Assembly: GCA_037447605.1 (NCBI GenBank)
Contig: CM074805.1
Span: forward strand, 1,769,359 to 1,833,358
DNA: 64,000 bases
From: Zygnema circumcarinatum
Taxonomy: Eukaryota > Streptophyta > Zygnematophyceae > Zygnematales > Zygnemataceae
Direction: 5' to 3'
Positions 58,301-64,000 of the stretch are shown in pieces. Every line of letters begins with the position of its first letter. Positions within the stretch are counted from its first letter, which is position 1. The position numbers and the translations under genes were made by a program. Below the pieces are notes generated by a model, which was given only the letters and a program-made list of their open reading frames with translations, ran no database searches and had not been told where the DNA came from.

Positions 58301-61300
58301 GGAGGAGTTCCCTAACAAGGTTGCTGTGCAAATGAATGACACTCACCCCACTCTTTGTGGCCCTGAGCTTCTGCGCATCCTTATTGACGATAAAGGCTTG
58401 TCTTGGGAGAAGGCCTACGAGATCACACAAGCGTAAGCCCGTAAAATCTTAAGCAGGACTGCTCGACTTTGTTTAATTTTAAATGGCCTCAAAACCGTTT
58501 TTTAATTGTGCCAATGTAGGCTTCTACTTTTTGGCCGAGATGGAACACTTTTCTCTCAAAGCCTGTTTATGATTGAGATGAATGAGCTTGTAGGTTCTGT
58601 ACAAATTCCTTATCTTGAGAGTGTGTAGGTGTGGTGCCAGTAAACTAGTACAATAGATTACAGGTAGTTTTATTGCTCAGCGAATGGTGGTTCCTATCGC
58701 ATGTGAATTTACTGCCTCTCGAATTGAATTACTTTATTTTTCTTTACTCGAAATTGGGTGTTGTGTCGGTAAGTCTGCTCTGCGAAGCAGCATTAATATT
58801 GACAGTGAACGCTGACTTGAATTTCTTCGTCTGCTGTAGAGCTGTCGCCTACACCAACCACACGGTTCTTCCGGAGGCTCTGGAGAAATGGCCACTTGAC
58901 CTGGTTGAGAAACTTCTGCCACGTCACACAGAATTTATTAGAAAGATTGACGAGCTAGTGAGTTCCCAATCCTTGAAGACTTTGATTGAACTCCCCATGC
59001 TTCGTGCTGGTGTTGCTATTGTGGATAATCTATTGTGAATCAGATCTTACTAAGAGAGCATGGTTGTGTGAGTTCCTGGAACGGTTTTCGCATCTACATT
59101 AATATTAATCTATGACGCAATTAAGTGTCTGATGGTATTGAAGAACGTGCCAGCAGGAAAGTATGAAGCATATCTTTGACGACTGTGTTGTTTATGTGAC
59201 AGTTTATGGAGGAGCTGATTACTGCTTTCAGCAGTGAAGAGAAGGATGTCCTCGTTGCAAGAATTGAACGCATGCGGGTGCTTGAGAATGTGGAACTTCC
59301 AGAGGGCATCAAGGCCAAGTTGGCCATTGCGGATCCTGTCAAGGCTGCAGCGGAAACTGGAACCGAGGAGGTTGTCAAGACTGAGAAGGAGGTGCCGAAG
59401 AAGGGTCTTGTCCGAATGGCGAACTTGGCTGTTGTTGAAGGCCACGCTGTGAACGGTGTTGCAGCCATTCACTCTGAGATCGTCAAGAATGAGGTCTTCA
59501 ATGACTTCTACCAGGTTTGTTAACGGGCCTAAGTACTAATCGTCTCAGCTGAAGTGGCTTGCTCCTTACCTCCCTCCAGCTCCGTGTCAGTCCTAGAGAA
59601 GTATCTTCTTCTTATGAGAGTGTCTTCTTTTGATTGTATCATGATCAAGATTTCACACTAGAGGAGTTGCATGAAGTTGCTCCAGACTTGTTGCTTGCCG
59701 CAACAGCCGCTAACGACACTAATTTTTTCTTATAACCTCAAATTTATTCTCGAAGCCCTTCATGGCCTTAGACCTAGCCTATTACATAGCAGTTCCACTA
59801 ACTTGTTTGAATCAACATTGCTCTGCTTCATGAGTGGGCCTTCTCGCATTAATGAAAGACTAATGAAACTTTTCTTTACTATAATCTTCTGTTATTCAGC
59901 TCTGGCCGGAGAAGTTCCAGAACAAGACAAATGGTGTGACTCCTCGCCGCTGGATGAGCTTCTGCAACCCTGAGATGAGCCAAGTTATCACCAAATGGCT
60001 CGGATCTGACGACTGGGTTTTGGATGCTGACCTCTTGCATGGTCTGGAAAAGGTTAGTTCTCTAGTAGTGTGTAAACATCTCATGTGTCATCCAATCTTC
60101 TGTACAGCATGTACTGTGGAATGTTTAATTCTGGGTCTACACATTCCTCACATCCTGCTTGAGGTTTTCTGTGGTGGCAGTTTGTTGATAACCAAGAGTT
60201 CAGGAAGGAGTGGGTGGTGGCCAAAACGGCACGAAAGGAGAAGCTTGCAGTTTACTTGAAGGAGAAGACGGGCTATGAGGTTAATACGGCGGCCCTCTTT
60301 GACATTCAGGTGCTTACCCTTACTGAAATCCGTTCGAAATTACTTGATGCAGGAGTTTCTATGAAAGGAGCACTGATGTTGACGTGCAATGCATGTCTGC
60401 TTGTTCAGCATAAGTCGAGTCGTACGTTTCACATTTGTTGGCTTAACCAAGCAAAGTCACCTTAAGCTAGTGACAGAAAAAAATGGATGTAGAAATGTAG
60501 TTTGGGAAAAAAAAGGTAAAAGGCATATCATATTCATGTGTCGTCGTTTCCAGGTTATGGCGACTGTCCAGTTGTGTTCTCAAATATAAGTCTAGCCCTT
60601 GTACGGGGAGTCGCTTGTCATGTAGTGGCCTTGTTTTCCATCCTTACTCTTCCCTTGCAGAAAAACATGGCCCTGGGACATTGAGAAGTCAGTTTCCTGT
60701 TGTTTTTCTAGGAGGTTACCATTTTCTGAGGATTCTGAAAATAAGTGATATCCAGGACTTTACTAGTCGTAGTTATAGCGTGAAAGAAATACTAGGGGTA
60801 TTAGGGGTACTAGATGTATTCATATCTCTATGTATTCATAGACTCATATTCTATTTTTTTTGCTCGGATTACTACCAAGCCGAGGAAGAAAAAATATTTA
60901 ATGGATATGTTTCTTCAGAGGAACATGTTGCTCTATTTAGTCTAACTTCTTGCCATAATGGTGTATTGCAATGCAGGTCAAGCGTATTCATGAGTACAAG
61001 AGGCAGTTGCTCAACATTATGGGCATCATTTACCGATACAAGAAGATGAAGGAGCTCTCCCCGGAGGAGCGCAAGGAAAAGTATGTGCCTCGGGTTTGCT
61101 TGTTCGGAGGCAAGGCCTTCGCAACCTATTGGCAGGCGAAGCGTATTGTGAAGCTCATTACAGATGTTGGCCACGTGGTGAACAACGACCCTGAGATTGG
61201 TGATCTGCTGAAGGTGGGTAAGCTGTGCACCAGCTGAGTAAGGATTGCTAATGTAAATCCTATTAGAGTTAGCACATGTCATCTGCTTCCAGATCCTAGT

Positions 61301-63031
61301 TCACGTTGTTTTTCCAGTGCAAGTTAGTGAACTTCCAACAGGGAATGTCGATAGTGAAGGGCCTATGAAGAAGTCACTTCATCACTGGTTTGGGCCTCTT
61401 GTGCCAAATTAGATTGATTCTGACACCTAAAACCTGAAACGTGCGGATTGATTACTATGCAGGTCATCTTTGTGCCAGATTACAACGTCAGTGTGGCAGA
61501 GGTCTTAATCCCTGCGAGTGAGCTGTCTCAGCACATCAGGTGAGACCATCAAATTCCATCTCAATTGATGTTGCTATCCCAGGATGTAGTATATGTTTTG
61601 CTCGTATACCAAACTATGAACGGCATCATTCTGTGACCGACTCCCTTCCTGTGCTATAACGCGATGGTGCCACAACAGTTTAGTGGGGGTGACATTGGTG
61701 AGAGCAGATTTCCCGTATATCACGCACCAAGTGACTTCGAAACTACAGTGTGCATTGGGAATTGTGAAAGTTGCTGAAAAATTGGTGTTTGTGAAATCCC
61801 TGTTCGCAGCACTGCTGGCATGGAGGCCAGCGGCACGAGTAACATGAAGTTTGCGATGAATGGCTGCCTGCTCATCGGGACTCTGGACGGTGCAAATGTG
61901 GAGATTCGGGAAGAAGTTGGCGAGGATAACTTCTTCCTCTTTGGAGCTTTTGCGGAAGAGATTGTAGGCCTTCGTCAGGAAAGGGCAGATGGCAAGGTGA
62001 GCTTCATGAGAGCTTCCGCGCATGTACTTTGCTTGACTCATGATCACCTCACAACAGTACATTAAGGATAGGTCAGCAGAAGAGTGGTAGTTGTGTTTCG
62101 TGTGACCACGTCGTTATGTAGCCACAGGTTGTTTTCTAATCAATTCAGGGGAGGTGTGGCATCTGAATGTCATCAGTCATGAACAGTTTCAAAAGTACAC
62201 AATCTGAAGCAAGGGGAAGAATACATTAGAAGAATTTGTGCCTTTATTCATCATGTTTCCAGATAAAGGATGAATGATCACCTTCTTAACGGAGCAGTCG
62301 TCATCTTCTAAGTTAACCCGATAAACCTCACTCCAATTGCAATTTCTGAGGAATTAGGTTAATTACGTTAGTTTGCATCGAAGCCAGCGACCATTTCAAT
62401 TGTCACATTCATGGTGTCAGCAAGCCATCGGATCTTTATGTTCGAGGCTTGACTGGTTCATTGATGTGGATGCAGTTTGTTGCGGACCCAAGATTTGAGG
62501 AGGTTAAGGAATACATTAGATCGGGAGTGTTTGGCAGCTACGACTTTGACCCCCTTTTGGGCTCCTTGGAGGGTAATGAGGGCTATGGCCGCGGTGACTA
62601 TTTCCTGGTTGGAAAGGACTTCCCTGCTTACATTGAGTGCCAGGACAAGGTGGACGAAGCCTACAGGGACCAGGAGGTGAGAAATTCTCCTCGGAGCTCA
62701 GCACGCCTCCTTTCCTTGTTTCGTTCCTTGTTTCGGTTTACGATTATGAAATGGAAAATATGAACCGTCAGCCATTCCACCTGTAGCAAAGTTTTTCTAT
62801 CAGTAATTATTCTGAAGAATCCGTCAAGGAAAAAACCAGTACCAGTAGGTTCTCGCTATGTTAATACGATCGTCTTTGTTCTTGAATCTGACACGTTGCT
62901 TTTGCTGTACACAGAGATGGGTAAGGTCATCAATCTTGAACACAGCCAATTCCGGAAAGTTCAGCAGTGATCGCACCATCAAGCAGTATTGCGAGGAAAT
63001 CTGGGGCGTTACGGCCTGCCCTGTGCCCTAG
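55342..63031 (+). CDS. PHS1: Alpha-1,4-glucan (starch) phosphorylase, plastidic type
   Basis: PLP enzyme that reversibly releases glucose-1-phosphate from starch or maltodextrin in plastids (GT35). Seventeen exons in phase: 55342-55564, 56000-56223, 56462-56563, 56854-57030, 57218-57354, 57547-57670, 57979-58071, 58251-58432, 58840-58957, 59203-59514, 59900-60052, 60181-60309, 60977-61213, 61463-61539, 61810-61996, 62476-62676, 62915-63031, total 930 residues. Exon 1 is a Ser/Val-rich transit peptide of about 75 residues. Landmarks: [95 protein letters not shown], and the PLP-lysine block [14 protein letters not shown]. The acidic insertion before [15 protein letters not shown], typical of plastidic L-type enzymes, is present but short (about 30 residues, with [14 protein letters not shown]). 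Confidence 0.97.
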
Positions 63032-64000
63032 ACAATTCAGGTGACCACGATGAATCTCAGCTCCAAGGGGTCGATTGGCTCTACCTGACGATAAATATAT
63101 TTTCTTGATGGAACAGAACAAAACGGATGTTAGAGCATGACTGTACGGTGTATTTGACTTGGCAACATAGCTCGTAGCGCAGGTGCTCTCAGTGCACCTG
63201 TGGCTATTGCATGCCGTGGCTCATTCCGCAGGGAATTCAAAATGCTGTCTCAGCTCATACAGTAGTGATGGCCTCCTCAGTTGAGGATATGGATGGCAGG
63301 AACAACACGTCGTTATAGAAGAAAGCCACGGCATCTGTGGAACTAGTCAGATTTTTTTGTCTCGCACTTTTCTGGGGAGGGAGGGGGATATCCATTGTAT
63401 GGGCATATTGTTTAAAAATCTATGTCTGGAAATTCTTTACGTTGGAGGAAGTATTTTGGCTTTCTAGGAATTATTTGTTGTGAACTTGTCTATTCCAATG
63501 CCTGTCCGTTCCAGTGTCTGTTCCAAAGTTTCTCTGTTCCAATATCTACCTGTTTTAATGAAGGCGGCAGGAACTGACTCAGGCGATATTGGCAACCTCC
63601 TCTAGAAGCCGCGACGTGCCCATAGCTTTTTTTTCGTTCCTAGGTCATTTTTGTGACCGGTTCTCCATATCCCGGGCATGTAACTTTCGACTGTGTACAT
63701 CTGATGGCATTGCCACTGTGATATTGACGCTAGCTTAGGTTCTTTGGCAAGGTAAAAAAAAAAAAGTGATGGTCCAAAAGTCTTCTAGTCTTCGAAAAAA
63801 AATGGCTTTTTAATTACTCAACCATCCTTTCTCCTTTTTTTCGCTGAATGCACTGTCACCATTACTCGTCACACATGCCACGTGAAGACAAGCTTGCTGA
63901 CATTACCTTACCCCAAGCAGCCACCCTACCTTGCTCATGCATAACCTGTGCATAATTTAATGTGTTTCAATCGGACCAGTGGCATTGATCTCACGATGGC
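63032..64000. other. 3' flank of the phosphorylase gene
   Basis: 3' UTR and downstream sequence with T-rich and A-rich runs. No gene recognised before the window ends. Confidence 0.5.

Overview
The window is nuclear DNA of a green-lineage eukaryote, most likely a streptophyte (alga or early land plant). The evidence is intron-rich genes with GT-AG introns, a U2 snRNA gene with a plant-type upstream element, about 1.5 kb of degenerate TTTAGGG-type repeat, a transit-peptide-bearing starch phosphorylase, a plant-type GT31 galactosyltransferase ending in a KCC motif, and a root-cap-domain protein. I cannot name the species. Three gaps of exactly 10 N (13905-13914, 34302-34311, 47940-47949) mark scaffold joins.

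Layout. 1-5582: the 3' 17 exons of an endosomal-type Na+/H+ exchanger (+). 6659-10642: histone-binding WD40 protein MSI1/RBBP4 (-), preceded by a 400-bp foldback-like block packed with CCAAT/ATTGG boxes. 12036-19357: organellar tryptophanyl-tRNA synthetase (-). Its last intron holds a ~1.16 kb piece of mitochondrial DNA with an intact rps12, bounded by a perfect 70-bp direct repeat. 19905-21723: mitochondrial ribosomal protein uL15m (+), divergent from the synthetase across 547 bp. 22655-31122: a type II membrane glycosyltransferase with two GT92-like units (-). 31.4-36.3 kb: pyrimidine-rich repeats and a 2.03-kb sequence present twice across a gap, each copy with a TA-flanked MITE. 36254-40904: GT31 beta-1,3-galactosyltransferase (+). 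42505-44331: root-cap-domain secreted protein (-). 45596-45787: U2 snRNA (-). 46.1-48.1 kb: telomere-like and C-rich repeats. 49349-53089: ABC1/UbiB kinase-like protein (+). 55342-63031: plastidic alpha-1,4-glucan phosphorylase (+).

Exon models for seven genes were checked by summing exon lengths and matching splice phase. The exchanger, MSI1, TrpRS, uL15m, GT31, ABC1 and phosphorylase models all close in frame; the exchanger lacks its 5' end. The GT92-like and root-cap genes have some unresolved junctions.

The genes are ordinary housekeeping or cell-wall/starch genes and do not form a functional cluster. The one exception is the divergent TrpRS/uL15m pair, both needed for organellar translation. 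The points of most interest are the mitochondrial insertion in the TrpRS intron, the two-unit glycosyltransferase whose first unit has lost its acidic motif, the CCAAT-dense block upstream of MSI1, and the unmerged 2-kb duplication at the start of the GT31 gene.
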